From the NCBI RefSeq assembly GCF_014269025.2, contig NZ_CP077094.1, positions 4,030,001 through 4,094,000 on the forward strand: a DNA stretch of 64,000 nt, in the 5' to 3' direction. The stretch comes from Pseudomonas promysalinigenes. Its GTDB lineage: Bacteria; Pseudomonadota; Gammaproteobacteria; Pseudomonadales; Pseudomonadaceae. Made by a program: the position numbers and the translations under genes. Below, in pieces: positions 9,797-20,237 of this stretch. Below the pieces are notes generated by a model. That model was given only the letters and a program-made list of their open reading frames with translations, was not told the origin of the DNA and did no database searches. Numbering within the stretch: position 1 is the stretch's first letter; the number at the start of each line of letters is the position of its first letter.

Positions 9797-10447
9797 TCAA
9801 GATTCGATAAGGGTCCGGCTGAGGGCCTTGGCCCGCTCCGGATCGCGTTGTTCGATGGCGTCGAGGATCTGCCCGTGCAGGTCGAAGGTCGCCTGACAGC
9901 GCGGCACGGTCGCCATGTTGTGTTGCAGCGCAGCGGCCACCACACCTGAAAAGTAGCGGTACAGCTCGCTCAGGGCGGGATTGTGCGCGGCGTCGATCAA
10001 GCGCTGATGAAACACCAGGTCGCAGCTGACATAGGCGTCGATATCGCCGTGAAAGTGTTCGGCACTACCCGCCAGCGCCGCGCGTAATGCACGCAGGTCT
10101 TCGTCAGTGCGGCGTAACGCCGCCAGGCCGATGGCCTCAACCTCCAGAATGTGTCGTGTCTCGCGAGCCTGTTCAAAGGTGCAACGCGACATGGCCTGCA
10201 CCGCTTGCAACGGATCCTGGCAGGTGCGCAGGTAGCTGCCATCACCTTGGCGCACTTCGACCAACCCACTGAATGCCAAGACCCGCATGGCCTCGCGTAC
10301 AGTGTTGCGGCTGATGCCCATTTCCAGCGCCAACACCGGCTCGGTGGGCAGGCGCTGGCCGACTTGCCAGTGGCCTTGCAGGATGCGTTCGCGCATGCGC
10401 TCTACAGCCAGTTCGACCAGCGAGCGCTTTGCCAATTCGTGACTCAT
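9797..10447 (-). CDS. GntR-family regulator, FadR subfamily
   Basis: This is a 216-residue transcription factor. Residues about 8-70 form the winged helix-turn-helix with LPTEPVLALEMGISRNTVREAMRVL, and the rest is an all-helical FCD ligand domain with the pattern EVEAIGLAA, DLVFHQRLIDAAHNPAL and FDLHGQILDAIEQRDPE, where the Asp and His residues usually bind a metal. I took ATG 10447 (MSHELAKR); a TTG at 10480 would add 11 residues. It lies just upstream of the CynX-type transporter in the same direction, implying local control, probably by a small carboxylate or related effector. No operator was identified. Confidence 0.87.
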   Translation of the reverse strand: MSHELAKRSLVELAVERMRERILQGHWQVGQRLPTEPVLALEMGISRNTVREAMRVLAFSGLVEVRQGDGSYLRTCQDPLQAVQAMSRCTFEQARETRHILEVEAIGLAALRRTDEDLRALRAALAGSAEHFHGDIDAYVSCDLVFHQRLIDAAHNPALSELYRYFSGVVAAALQHNMATVPRCQATFDLHGQILDAIEQRDPERAKALSRTLIES

Positions 10448-10501
10448 TCCATTCAACCAATCATCCGATGAATTAATCAAGCCTAGTATTTCGAAGCATC
10501 G

Positions 10502-10535
10502 CCTGCCGGGAGCAGCCTAGCCCGCCCCCGGCAGG
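10502..10535. other. Hairpin downstream of hisC
   Basis: CCTGCCGGG (10502-10510) and CCCGGCAGG (10527-10535) form a perfect 9-base stem with a 16-base loop, just after the hisC stop. There is no T-run on the minus strand, so it may protect the mRNA end or work with Rho rather than terminate by itself. Confidence 0.55.
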
Positions 10536-10541
10536 TGATCC

Positions 10542-11591
10542 TCAGTTCAGAGCATCAAGCAGTGCCTGATTCATCTCAGGTGTGCCAATGGTGATGCGCA
10601 GGAACTGAGCAATGCGCGCTTGCTTGAAGTGACGCACGATCACACCCTGCTCACGCAGGCGAGCGGCCAGCTGCGCAGCATCCTGTTGCGGATGGCGGGC
10701 AAAAATGAAGTTGGCCGCCGATGGCAGCACTTCAAAGCCTTTGGCCAGCAACTGCTCGACCAACGATTCACGGCTCTCGATCACCTGGCGGCAGGTTTGC
10801 TCGAAGTAAGCCTGATCTTCGAATGCTGCGGCTGCGCCGACGATCGCCATCCGGTCCAATGGGTAAGAGTTGAAGCTGTTCTTGATCCGCTCCAGTGCCT
10901 CGATCAAATCTGGATGCCCCACCGCCAGCCCAACCCGCAGCCCGGCCAAGGAACGTGACTTGGAGAGGGTTTGGGTGACCAGCAAGTTATCGTAACGGTC
11001 CACCAGGCTGATGGCGGTTTCGCCACCGAAGTCAATGTAGGCCTCATCAACCACCACCACCGACTCGCGATTGGCCTGCAACAACTGCTCGATCGCCTGC
11101 AACGGCAGCAGGCAGCCAGTGGGTGCGTTAGGGTTGGGGAAGATGATCCCGGCGTTGGGCTTGGCATAGTCGGCGATGCGGATCTGGAATTGCTCATCCA
11201 GTGCCACTTGCTCGAAGCCGATGCCGTACAGGCCGCAGTAAACCGGATAGAAGCTGTAGCTGATGTCCGGGAACAGCAGCGGGCCGCGGTCGTGCTGGAA
11301 CAGGCCGTGGAAAATGTGCGCCAGCACCTCGTCCGAGCCGTTACCGACAAACACTTGGGCCGGGGTGACGCCATAGTAGCCGGCAACCGCCTGCTTGAGC
11401 AGGTCGCTGTTCGGGTCCGGGTACAGGCGCAGGTTATCGTTCAATTCCCCGCGCATGGCTTCCAGCGCCTTGGGCGATGGGCCATAAGGGTTTTCGTTGG
11501 TGTTCAGCTTCACCAGGCGGGCCATCTTGGGCTGCTCGCCGGGTACGTAAGGGACCAGTGCCTTGACGAAGGGGCTCCAGAATCGACTCAT
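10542..11591 (-). CDS. hisC: Histidinol-phosphate aminotransferase
   Basis: HisC is the PLP enzyme that converts imidazole-acetol phosphate and glutamate to histidinol phosphate. The 349-residue protein has the family features: [12 protein letters not shown] near the N-terminus, the PLP-contacting [12 protein letters not shown], and the catalytic lysine K211 in [13 protein letters not shown]. The C-terminus carries [21 protein letters not shown]. It follows hisD after two bases and is the last histidine gene of this train (hisG-hisD-hisC). Some Pseudomonas HisC paralogues act on aromatic amino acids, but the hisGD context supports histidine synthesis here. A stem-loop follows the stop. Confidence 0.96.
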   Translation of the reverse strand: MSRFWSPFVKALVPYVPGEQPKMARLVKLNTNENPYGPSPKALEAMRGELNDNLRLYPDPNSDLLKQAVAGYYGVTPAQVFVGNGSDEVLAHIFHGLFQHDRGPLLFPDISYSFYPVYCGLYGIGFEQVALDEQFQIRIADYAKPNAGIIFPNPNAPTGCLLPLQAIEQLLQANRESVVVVDEAYIDFGGETAISLVDRYDNLLVTQTLSKSRSLAGLRVGLAVGHPDLIEALERIKNSFNSYPLDRMAIVGAAAAFEDQAYFEQTCRQVIESRESLVEQLLAKGFEVLPSAANFIFARHPQQDAAQLAARLREQGVIVRHFKQARIAQFLRITIGTPEMNQALLDALN

Positions 11592-11593
11592 GT

Positions 11594-12919
11594 TCAGTTC
11601 CCCTTGCCTTGGGTCAAGATACGGTATTCGGCGCTGCGGGCGTGGGCGGTCAGCGACTCGCCACGGGCCAGAACCGAGGCGGTGTGGCCCAGTTCGGATG
11701 CACCTTGCTCGGAGCAGAAGATGATCGACGAGCGCTTCTGGAAGTCATACACCCCAAGCGGCGACGAGAATCGCGCAGTCCCGGAGGTCGGCAACACGTG
11801 GTTGGGGCCGGCGCAGTAATCGCCCAGCGCTTCGCTAGTGTGACGGCCCATGAAGATCGCGCCGGCATGGCGGATCTGCGGCAACCAGGCCTGTGGGTCA
11901 GCGACCGACAGCTCAAGGTGCTCAGGGGCGATGCGGTTGGCCACCTCGATGGCTTGCTGCATGTCACGCACCTGGATCAATGCGCCACGGCCGTTGACCG
12001 ATTTTTCGATGATCTCGGCGCGCTCCATGGTCGGCAGCAGCTTATCGATGCTGGCGGCCACGCGGTCGAGGAACGCTGCGTCCGGGCTGACCAGAATGGC
12101 CTGGGCGTCCTCATCGTGCTCGGCCTGGGAGAACAGGTCCATGGCGATCCAGTCCGGGTCGGTCTGGCCGTCGCACACCACGAGGATTTCCGAAGGGCCA
12201 GCGATCATGTCGATGCCAACTTGGCCGAACACATGGCGCTTGGCAGTGGCGACGTAGATGTTGCCTGGGCCGACGATCTTGTCGACCTGCGGCACGCTTT
12301 CGGTGCCGTAGGCCAGCGCCGCGACGGCCTGTGCCCCACCAACGGTGAACACCCGGTCGACCCCGGCAATGCAGGCGGCAGCCAGCACCAGTTCGTTAAC
12401 CTCACCGCGCGGGGTGGGCACCACCATCACCACTTCACCAACGCCTGCGACCTTGGCCGGAATGGCGTTCATCAGTACCGATGACGGGTAAGACGCCTTG
12501 CCGCCCGGCACGTAGAGGCCAGCACGGTCCAGCGGTGTGACCTTCTGACCCAGCACGGTACCGTCAGCTTCGGTGTACTGCCAGGAGTCCTGTTTCTGCC
12601 GCTCGTGGTAAAGACGCACGCGAGTAGCGGCTTTTTCCAGCGCTTCACGCTGAGCGTCAGTGATGCGGGTCAGGGCCAGTTCCAGGCGCTCACGGCCCAG
12701 GATCAGATCGTCGATGGAATTGGCGTCAACACCGTCGAAACGCTGGGTGAACTCCACCAGCGCGGCGTCACCACGTTCACGCACGGCCTTGATGATGTCG
12801 AGCACGCGCTGGTTGACCGCGTCATCGGACACACTTTCCCAGCTCAGCAGATGATCCAGATGTCGGGCGAAATCCGGGTCAGCAGCGTTGAGACGGGCAA
12901 TTGCAGTGGACACGGTCAT
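11594..12919 (-). CDS. hisD: Histidinol dehydrogenase
   Basis: HisD is the zinc enzyme that carries out the last two oxidations of histidine synthesis, L-histidinol to L-histidine, with two NAD+. The protein has 441 residues, close to the usual 430. Visible motifs are the [18 protein letters not shown] substrate region, [26 protein letters not shown], and the conserved [14 protein letters not shown] near the C-terminus; the sequence [16 protein letters not shown] contains the catalytic and metal-binding Gln/His/Glu positions. It lies 126 bases after hisG and 2 bases before hisC in the same direction. Confidence 0.97.
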   Translation of the reverse strand: MTVSTAIARLNAADPDFARHLDHLLSWESVSDDAVNQRVLDIIKAVRERGDAALVEFTQRFDGVDANSIDDLILGRERLELALTRITDAQREALEKAATRVRLYHERQKQDSWQYTEADGTVLGQKVTPLDRAGLYVPGGKASYPSSVLMNAIPAKVAGVGEVVMVVPTPRGEVNELVLAAACIAGVDRVFTVGGAQAVAALAYGTESVPQVDKIVGPGNIYVATAKRHVFGQVGIDMIAGPSEILVVCDGQTDPDWIAMDLFSQAEHDEDAQAILVSPDAAFLDRVAASIDKLLPTMERAEIIEKSVNGRGALIQVRDMQQAIEVANRIAPEHLELSVADPQAWLPQIRHAGAIFMGRHTSEALGDYCAGPNHVLPTSGTARFSSPLGVYDFQKRSSIIFCSEQGASELGHTASVLARGESLTAHARSAEYRILTQGKGN

Positions 12920-13017
12920 GGCGAGGGCCTCGATTATTAGCGAATGCTCAGGCGCCCTAGGCTACCAGTCCATCCGCGCGGGCACCCGAGAAAAATGGCT
13001 ATGACGCGGATAGACGG

Positions 13018-13038
13018 GCGCGGCAGCTAAGGCCGCGC
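13018..13038. other. Hairpin after hisG
   Basis: GCGCGGC (13018-13024) and GCCGCGC (13032-13038) pair around a 7-base loop, seven bases beyond the hisG stop and before hisD. No T-run follows, so it is more likely a pause or processing hairpin than a full stop. Confidence 0.4.
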
Positions 13039-13045
13039 GCAGAAC

Positions 13046-13681
13046 TTAGCCGCGGTGTCGCGATTCGACCGCTTGGCGCAGCGTGTCGATCAGGCTCTGG
13101 ATGCGGGCGTGCTGCATCTTCATCGATGCCTTGTTCACCACCAGGCGCGAACTGATGGTGGCGATCAGTTCCTGGGGCTCCAGGCCATTGGCACGCAAGG
13201 TATTGCCGGTATCTACCACGTCGATGATCTTGTCGGCCAGGTTGATCAGCGGTGCCAGCTCCATTGAGCCGTACAGCTTGATGATATCGACCTGGCGACC
13301 TTGCTCGGCGTAGTAACGCTTGGCTACGTTGACGAACTTGGTAGCAACGCGCAGGCGCCCCTTGGGTTCGGGCGCACCGACCGCACCGGCGGTCATGAGC
13401 TTGCAGCGGGCAATCTGCAGGTCCAGCGGCTCGTACAGGCCTTGGCCGCCGTACTCCATCAGCACGTCTTTGCCAGCCACACCGAGATCGGCAGCGCCAT
13501 GCTCGACGTAGGTCGGCACATCGGTAGCACGTACGATCAGCAGGCGCACGTCATCCTGAGTGGTGGGGATGATCAGCTTGCGGCTCTTGTCCGGGTTCTC
13601 GGTCGGCACGATACCGGCCTCGGCCAGCAATGGCAGGGTATCGTCGAGGATACGGCCTTTGGAAAGCGCGATGGTCAACAT
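13046..13681 (-). CDS. hisG: ATP phosphoribosyltransferase catalytic subunit (short form)
   Basis: HisG joins ATP and PRPP in the first, committed step of histidine synthesis. At 211 residues this is the short form that lacks the C-terminal regulatory domain and works as a complex with HisZ, which is not in this window. The start ATG at 13679-13681 gives [19 protein letters not shown]; longer upstream readings are not convincing. The family signatures [18 protein letters not shown] and the PRPP-binding stretch [21 protein letters not shown] with [12 protein letters not shown] are present. It lies 93 bases after murA and upstream of hisD in the same train. Confidence 0.96.
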   Translation of the reverse strand: MLTIALSKGRILDDTLPLLAEAGIVPTENPDKSRKLIIPTTQDDVRLLIVRATDVPTYVEHGAADLGVAGKDVLMEYGGQGLYEPLDLQIARCKLMTAGAVGAPEPKGRLRVATKFVNVAKRYYAEQGRQVDIIKLYGSMELAPLINLADKIIDVVDTGNTLRANGLEPQELIATISSRLVVNKASMKMQHARIQSLIDTLRQAVESRHRG

Positions 13682-13714
13682 TGGAACGTCGGTCCTTAAG
13701 CGGCTACTGCCGGC

Positions 13715-13731
13715 CGGGCGACGCTCGCCCG
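13715..13731. other. Hairpins between murA and hisG
   Basis: CGGGCGA (13715-13721) and TCGCCCG (13725-13731) form a tight 7-base stem with a 3-base loop. A second stem, TGGCAC with GTGCCA (13749-13766), is next to it. Neither has a T-run, so transcription from murA into hisG is plausible. Confidence 0.4.
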
Positions 13732-13774
13732 ACCGCATTCAATTCGAATGGCACATCCCTGTGCCAGCGGGCAA

Positions 13775-15303
<1,529 letters not shown>

Positions 15304-15349
15304 GCTCAACCTCAATCGGCGCCCGATGCGCACGGGTCGGCCATCATAC

Positions 15350-15402
15350 AAAAAAGCCCCTCGCCTGCGAAGCCCAACGAGAGGGCACGCGACCGAGGGG
15401 CC
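15350..15402 (-). terminator. Terminator between mlaB and ibaG
   Basis: GCCCCTCG (15356-15363) pairs with CGAGGGGC (15394-15401) around a 30-base loop that has further pairing, and the minus-strand product ends in six T. It would end part of the mlaFEDCB transcription before ibaG-murA. Confidence 0.75.
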
Positions 15403-15421
15403 TCGCTTTACCACCAATGCA

Positions 15422-15724
15422 TCAGTTTGCCAGCACCTCGTCGAGGTCATAAACCCCGGCGATTTCGCGCATGTCTTCGGGCATCCCACGCACCTCGAAG
15501 GCCTTGCCGGCTGCCTGCGCGTCACGAATGAAGGCCAGCAGCAGCGACAGGCCGACGCTGGTCGAGCGCGCCACCGCCGAGCAATCCAGCACCAGCCGGG
15601 CCTCACGGCAACGCTCGATCAACGACTTGCCCTGCTTGCGCAGGGCCGGCCCGCTGCGGTAATCCAGCTCGCCAGCCAGGCGCAGCACGCCCGGCTCGGC
15701 CATGGTTACAGCGGCCTGGCTCAT
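15422..15724 (-). CDS. mlaB: STAS-domain protein MlaB
   Basis: MlaB is the small cytoplasmic STAS-domain subunit that binds the ATPase MlaF and is needed for assembly and activity of the MlaFEDB lipid transporter. The protein has 100 residues with the STAS pattern VLRLAGELDYRSG, then LVLDCSAVARSTSVGLSLLLAFIRDA, in which the S/T pair lies at the place of the conserved STAS loop, and a C-terminal GVYDLDEVL. Its ATG overlaps the mlaC stop in an ATGA arrangement, showing translational coupling. It is the last gene of the mla block before a terminator. Confidence 0.93.
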   Translation of the reverse strand: MSQAAVTMAEPGVLRLAGELDYRSGPALRKQGKSLIERCREARLVLDCSAVARSTSVGLSLLLAFIRDAQAAGKAFEVRGMPEDMREIAGVYDLDEVLAN

Positions 15725-16368
15725 TTAACAGCCTTGTCTGGCGAGGTTTCGGCGGTCTGCTTGGCCTTGGCCACTTCGCCAGCCCAGCCATCGATGGTCT
15801 TGTCCAGGTCGTTGCCATTGCGCTGCATGGCATCGGCGAACTGATCGCGGAACAACTTGCCGACATTGATGCCGTTGACGATCACGTTACGCACTTTCCA
15901 CTCGCCGCCGAGGTTTTCCAGGGTGTACTGCACCGGGTACACCGCACCGTTGTTGCCGGTGACCTTCATACCGACACTGGCGCGCTTGCCGTCGTCAGCC
16001 TTGGCCGGGTCGACGGTGATGCCCTGGTTGTTGTACTCCAGCAGTGCGTTGCCATAGAACTGCATCAGGCTGCGCTTGAAGTTCTCCTGAAAACGCTGCA
16101 TCTGCTCGGGCGTTGCCTTGCGCGAATACTTGACGGTCATGATGCTTTTGGAAATGCCCTCGGCATCCACCACCGGCCCAAGGATGCGGTTCAGCGCGTC
16201 GTAGAACGCATTGGGATTGGCTTTGTACTGCTCCTTGTTGGCCTTCAGGTCGCCCAGTAGCTCGTTGGTGGTGCTCTGCACCACCTCGTGCGGCGATTGC
16301 GCGGCCAGCGCCATCAGAGGGAAGGCCGCCAGCAATACCAGCAAGCCACGTCGCAGGATCGAAATCAT
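15721..16368 (-). CDS. mlaC: Periplasmic phospholipid-binding protein MlaC
   Basis: MlaC carries phospholipids across the periplasm between the outer membrane (MlaA-porin complex) and the inner-membrane MlaFEDB complex. It has 215 residues with a signal peptide ending near ALAAQSP. The family pattern is present: SPHEVVQSTTNELLGDLK, then ILGPVVDAEGISKSIM and VGMKVTGNNGAVYPVQYTLENLGGEWKVRNVIVNGIN split over the central sheet (the wider stretch is residues about 125-180). In solvent-tolerant P. putida the same operon is called ttg2 and this gene ttg2D. It starts 9 bases after mlaD and overlaps mlaB by 4 bases. Confidence 0.95.
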   Translation of the reverse strand: MISILRRGLLVLLAAFPLMALAAQSPHEVVQSTTNELLGDLKANKEQYKANPNAFYDALNRILGPVVDAEGISKSIMTVKYSRKATPEQMQRFQENFKRSLMQFYGNALLEYNNQGITVDPAKADDGKRASVGMKVTGNNGAVYPVQYTLENLGGEWKVRNVIVNGINVGKLFRDQFADAMQRNGNDLDKTIDGWAGEVAKAKQTAETSPDKAVK

Positions 16369-16377
16369 GGATACTCC

Positions 16378-16863
16378 TTAATTAGCCGGTTGTGCTTCTT
16401 TAGGTTCCTTGCCAACGGAATTGAGCAGGAACTTGCCAATCAGATCTTCCAGCACCAGCGCCGACTGAGTGTCGTGGATGGTCGAGCCGTCTTTGAGCAC
16501 CTCTTCTTCACCGCCCACACTGATGCCGATGTATTTCTCGCCAAGCAAACCGGCGGTCAGGATCGAGGCAGTGGAATCGGTCGGCAAATTGTTCACCGAC
16601 TTGTCCAGCTGCAGCGTTACCCGGCCGGTGAAGGAATCACGGTCCAGATCGATGGCGGTGACCTTGCCGATGGTCACACCCGCCATGGTCACCTTAGCTC
16701 TGACAGTCAAACCGGCGATATTGTCGAAGTACGCATAAACTTTATAGGTATCGCTGGTCGGGCTGGCCGACAGCCCGCTGACACGCAGAGCCAGCAGCAG
16801 CAGCGCCAGAATCCCGGCCAGAAGGAACAGGCCGACACCGATTTCCAGGGTGCGGTTTTGCAT
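16378..16863 (-). CDS. mlaD: MCE-domain lipid transport protein MlaD
   Basis: MlaD is the inner-membrane-anchored MCE protein that forms a hexameric ring over MlaE. It has 161 residues: a short cytoplasmic start [11 protein letters not shown], one membrane helix at about 9-28, and the MCE domain at about 38-118 with YAYFDNIAGLTVRAKVTMAG, GKVTAIDLDRDSF and the AGLLGEKYIGISVGG strand. Its ATG overlaps the mlaE stop in TGATG form, so expression is coupled to the upstream mlaFE genes. In P. putida literature it is Ttg2C. Confidence 0.95.
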   Translation of the reverse strand: MQNRTLEIGVGLFLLAGILALLLLALRVSGLSASPTSDTYKVYAYFDNIAGLTVRAKVTMAGVTIGKVTAIDLDRDSFTGRVTLQLDKSVNNLPTDSTASILTAGLLGEKYIGISVGGEEEVLKDGSTIHDTQSALVLEDLIGKFLLNSVGKEPKEAQPAN

Positions 16864-17660
16864 CAGAAATCTCCAAACATCAAGGCGGTCAGAATAAAGT
16901 CCAGACCCAGCACTGCCAGCGAGGCGTAGACCACGGTCTTGGTGGTGGCACGGCTGATCCCCTCTGAGGTGGGTTCGCAGTCGTAGCCCTGGAAAACGGC
17001 AATCCAGGTGGTGACGAAGGCGAACACCAGGCTCTTGATCAGCCCATTGAGCACGTCGTCGGTAAAGGAAACGCTGTTCTGCATGTTGGCCCAGAACGAG
17101 CCTTCATAAACGCCCAGCCAGTCGACCGCCACCCAGGAGCCACCCCAGATGCCCACCACGCTGAAGATCAGCGCCAGCAGCGGCAACGAGATGAAACCCG
17201 CCCACAGGCGCGGTGCGACGATGTACTTGAGCGGGTCGACGCCGATCATTTCCAGGCTCGACAGTTGCTCGGTGGACTTCATGTTGCCGATTTCGGCAGT
17301 CAGCGCAGAACCTGCACGGCCGGCGAACAACAACGCAGTGACTACCGGGCCGAGCTCACGCAGCAGGGTCAGGGCAACCATCTGCCCCACCGCCTGCTCC
17401 GAGCCGTACTTGGTGAGGATGCTGTAGCCCTGCAGGGCCAGCACCATACCGATGAACATGCCGGAAACCACGACGATCGCCAGCGACAGCACGCCTACCG
17501 AGTACAGCTGCTTGGTCAGCAACTGGAAGCCGCCACCGATACCGCCACGGCCAATCAGCGCATGGAACAGGAACAGGCACGAGCGGCCGAGCACAGCCAG
17601 CACGTCGATCGCCGAACGCCCGAGCAGGCGAATACGTTCGATTAAGGATTTTCTGCGCAT
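16863..17660 (-). CDS. mlaE: Phospholipid ABC transporter permease MlaE
   Basis: MlaE is the permease subunit of the MlaFEDB transporter. The 265-residue protein starts at ATG 17658-17660 ([11 protein letters not shown]); a TTG one codon earlier is less likely because the ATG overlaps the mlaF stop as TGATG. It has an N-terminal interfacial helix and about five membrane segments, with the conserved [37 protein letters not shown] and [19 protein letters not shown] (coupling-helix region) of the family, and the [17 protein letters not shown] end. In solvent-tolerant P. putida this is Ttg2B. Confidence 0.96.
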   Translation of the reverse strand: MRRKSLIERIRLLGRSAIDVLAVLGRSCLFLFHALIGRGGIGGGFQLLTKQLYSVGVLSLAIVVVSGMFIGMVLALQGYSILTKYGSEQAVGQMVALTLLRELGPVVTALLFAGRAGSALTAEIGNMKSTEQLSSLEMIGVDPLKYIVAPRLWAGFISLPLLALIFSVVGIWGGSWVAVDWLGVYEGSFWANMQNSVSFTDDVLNGLIKSLVFAFVTTWIAVFQGYDCEPTSEGISRATTKTVVYASLAVLGLDFILTALMFGDF

Positions 17661-18469
17661 CAACGCGCCCCCAGCAGATCGGCGCGGTAGTCAGGCGCAG
17701 GAAAATGGAAGGGAACCGGGCCGTCCGGGTCGCCCTTCATGAATTGGCGAATGCGCGGGTTGTCCGAGCCCATCAGTTCGTCAGGCGTGCCCTGGCCCAG
17801 CACCTGGCCATCACCGACCACATAGATGTAATCCGCGATACTGGCGGTTTCGGCAAGGTCGTGAGACACCACGATGCTGGTAATGCCCAAGGCATCGTTG
17901 AGCAGGCGGATCAGGCGCACAAGCACACCCATGGCGATCGGGTCCTGCCCGACGAACGGCTCATCATACATGAGGATCTGCGGGTCCAGAGCGATCGCCC
18001 GGGCCAGTGCCACACGGCGCTTCATACCACCCGAGAGCTCGTCCGGCATCAGGTCGATAGCCCCGCGCAGACCCACGGCCTGTAGCTTCATCAACACGAT
18101 GTCGCGGATCATTTCGTCCGAAAGCTGGGTATGCACACGCAGGGGAAATGCGACGTTCTCGAACACATCGAGGTCGGTGAACAGCGCACCGCTCTGGAAC
18201 AGCACGCCCATCTGCTTGCGCGCGTCGAACAGATCGCTGCGCGACAGGCTCGGCAGGTTCTGCCCGGCTACCCAGACCTCACCGCTCGAGGGCCTCAGCT
18301 GCGCGCCCATCAGGCGCAGCAGCGTGGTCTTGCCGCAACCCGACGGCCCCATGATCCCGGTGACTTTGCCACGCGGGATACGGATGTCGACATTGCTGAA
18401 AATGCTGCGCGAACCGCGCTTGAAGGTAACCCCCTTCAACTCGACCGCGTAGGCGCTATCCACACTCAT
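17660..18469 (-). CDS. mlaF: Phospholipid ABC transporter ATPase MlaF
   Basis: MlaF is the ATPase that drives MlaFEDB. The 269-residue protein has Walker A GPSGCGKT at 41-48, the signature [14 protein letters not shown], Walker B ILMYDEPF with FVGQDP following, and a switch His in [10 protein letters not shown]. The C-terminal end [16 protein letters not shown] is the longer tail of this family. AAGGAG lies just before the ATG. It is the first gene of the minus-strand train mlaFEDCB and diverges from kdsD. In P. putida it is also called ttg2A. Confidence 0.96.
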   Translation of the reverse strand: MSVDSAYAVELKGVTFKRGSRSIFSNVDIRIPRGKVTGIMGPSGCGKTTLLRLMGAQLRPSSGEVWVAGQNLPSLSRSDLFDARKQMGVLFQSGALFTDLDVFENVAFPLRVHTQLSDEMIRDIVLMKLQAVGLRGAIDLMPDELSGGMKRRVALARAIALDPQILMYDEPFVGQDPIAMGVLVRLIRLLNDALGITSIVVSHDLAETASIADYIYVVGDGQVLGQGTPDELMGSDNPRIRQFMKGDPDGPVPFHFPAPDYRADLLGAR

Positions 18470-18559
18470 CTAGACTCCTTGCTAGTGCAGCCTCGCACTC
18501 AGTGACGCCGGCCTTCATCGTGAAGACACATGCACTCGCGGCAGGCCGAATAGCGGCGA

Positions 18560-18588
18560 ACTATAGCACCGCTGGGCATGCGCCCCAA
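18560..18588 (-). promoter_or_regulatory. Candidate mlaF operon promoter
   Basis: On the minus strand TTGGGG (18583-18588) and TATAGT (18560-18565) are separated by exactly 17 bases, about 90 bases before the mlaF start. The -10 matches the sigma-70 consensus at five of six positions. Confidence 0.5.
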
Positions 18589-18654
18589 GGCCATGAAACG
18601 TGTCATTCAGGGGTGCGACAGGGTTTGCAGACAATTGTTCAGACAATCGAGTGG

Positions 18655-18683
18655 GTGAGCCTTTCTTCCATTGCAGCTATAAT
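18655..18683 (+). promoter_or_regulatory. Candidate kdsD operon promoter
   Basis: A perfect TATAAT at 18678-18683 lies 31 bases before the kdsD ATG. The -35 place at 17-base spacing holds GTGAGC (18655-18660), which matches weakly. It lies back to back with the mlaF promoter, about 70 bases apart. Confidence 0.55.
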
Positions 18684-18714
18684 CGCCGCCTTTTCATCAG
18701 GCAGTGCTTTCTAC

Positions 18715-19689
18715 ATGAGCCAATCCAACGAGCTGATCCAGTCCGCCCAGCGCACACTGCGCCTGGAACTCGAGGCCATACAAGGCCTGGCAGCCAGCAT
18801 CGACGCGAACTTCGTCAAGGCCTGCGAGCTGATCCTGGCCAGCACCGGGCGAGTGGTTGTAGTCGGCATGGGCAAATCGGGGCACATCGGCAACAAGATC
18901 GCCGCCACCCTGGCCAGCACTGGCACGCCTGCTTTCTTCGTGCACCCGGCCGAGGCCAGCCACGGCGACATGGGCATGATCACCCAGGACGATGTGATCC
19001 TGGCGTTGTCCAATTCTGGCAGCACGAGCGAAATCGTGACCCTGCTGCCGCTGATCAAGCGCCTTGGCATCAAGATGATCAGCCTTACCGGCAACCCGGA
19101 CTCACCATTGGCCCAGGCTGCCGAGGTCAACCTTGATGCGCGGGTCGCCCACGAAGCCTGCCCGCTCAACCTGGCACCAACCTCCTCCACCACTGCCGCG
19201 CTGGTGCTGGGCGACGCCCTGGCCATCGCCCTGCTCGAAGCGCGCGGCTTCACCGCTGAAGATTTCGCCTTCTCGCACCCAGGCGGCGCCCTGGGCCGCC
19301 GCCTGCTGCTCAAGGTCGAGAACGTCATGCATGCGGGCGACGAGCTGCCACAGGTCAAGCGCGGTACACTGCTCAAGCATGCGCTGCTGGAAATGTCCCG
19401 CAAAGGCCTGGGCATGACCGTGGTGCTCGAGCAAGACGGCAGCCTGGCAGGGATTTTCACCGATGGTGACCTGCGCCGCAGCCTGGACCGCAACATCGAC
19501 GTGCATACCGCACTGATCGACGAAGTGATGACCGTACACGGCAAGACCGCCCGCGCCGAGATGCTCGCCGCCGAAGCGCTGAAGATCATGGAAGATCACA
19601 AGATCAGCGCCCTGGTGGTGGTCGATGGCAACGACCGACCGACCGGCGCTTTGAACATGCATGACCTGCTGCGCGCAGGGGTGATGTAA
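18715..19689 (+). CDS. kdsD: D-arabinose 5-phosphate isomerase
   Basis: KdsD converts ribulose 5-phosphate to arabinose 5-phosphate, the first step to Kdo of LPS. The start ATG at 18715 gives MSQSNELIQSAQRTL and a 324-residue protein; the open frame further left contains the promoter. Residues about 30-180 are a SIS sugar-phosphate domain with VVVGMGKSGHIGNK and SNSGSTSEIVTLLPLIKR, and about 200-324 hold two CBS domains (VMHAGDELPQV and VMTVHGKTARAEM mark their starts). FAFSHPGGALGRRLL joins the parts. kdsC follows after 9 bases. Confidence 0.96.
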   Translation: MSQSNELIQSAQRTLRLELEAIQGLAASIDANFVKACELILASTGRVVVVGMGKSGHIGNKIAATLASTGTPAFFVHPAEASHGDMGMITQDDVILALSNSGSTSEIVTLLPLIKRLGIKMISLTGNPDSPLAQAAEVNLDARVAHEACPLNLAPTSSTTAALVLGDALAIALLEARGFTAEDFAFSHPGGALGRRLLLKVENVMHAGDELPQVKRGTLLKHALLEMSRKGLGMTVVLEQDGSLAGIFTDGDLRRSLDRNIDVHTALIDEVMTVHGKTARAEMLAAEALKIMEDHKISALVVVDGNDRPTGALNMHDLLRAGVM

Positions 19690-19698
19690 CCGGGAGCG

Positions 19699-20229
19699 AT
19701 GACGATGAACCAGAACCTGATGCAGCGTGGCAAGGCCATCAAACTCGCCGTGTTCGATGTGGACGGGGTGCTCACCGATGGGCGCCTGTATTTCCTTGAA
19801 GACGGCAGCGAATTCAAGACCTTCAACACCCTCGACGGCCATGGCATCAAGATGCTCATGGCATCTGGCGTGACCACCGCCATCATCAGCGGGCGCAAGA
19901 CCCCGGTGGTCGAGCGCCGCGCCAGGAACCTCGGCATACCCCACCTGTACCAGGGCCGCGAGGACAAACTGGTGGTGCTCGACGGTCTGCTTGCCGAACT
20001 GGGCCTAAGCTATGAGCAGGTCGCCTACCTGGGCGACGACCTTCCGGACCTGCCGGTCATTCGCCGGGTTGGGTTGGGCATGGCAGTGGCCAATGCTGCA
20101 CCTTTCGTGCGTCAGCACGCCCATGGCGTGACCGAGGCACGCGGCGGTGAAGGCGCCGCTCGCGAGTTCTGTGAACTGATCATGCAGGCCCAGGGCACCC
20201 TGGACGCTGCCAACGCCAACTACCTTTAA
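19699..20229 (+). CDS. kdsC: Kdo-8-phosphate phosphatase
   Basis: KdsC removes phosphate from 3-deoxy-D-manno-octulosonate 8-phosphate to give Kdo. It is a HAD-superfamily protein of 176 residues without a cap domain. The nucleophile motif is FDVDGVLTDG with D20 and D22, motif II is AIISGRKTPVV, and motif III/IV is YLGDDLPDLPV. The start could be ATG 19699 or ATG 19705; the first has GGGAG about 5 bases upstream. It is between kdsD and lptC, which fits a Kdo/LPS operon. Confidence 0.95.
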   Translation: MTMNQNLMQRGKAIKLAVFDVDGVLTDGRLYFLEDGSEFKTFNTLDGHGIKMLMASGVTTAIISGRKTPVVERRARNLGIPHLYQGREDKLVVLDGLLAELGLSYEQVAYLGDDLPDLPVIRRVGLGMAVANAAPFVRQHAHGVTEARGGEGAAREFCELIMQAQGTLDAANANYL

Positions 20230-20237
20230 GGCTGCCC

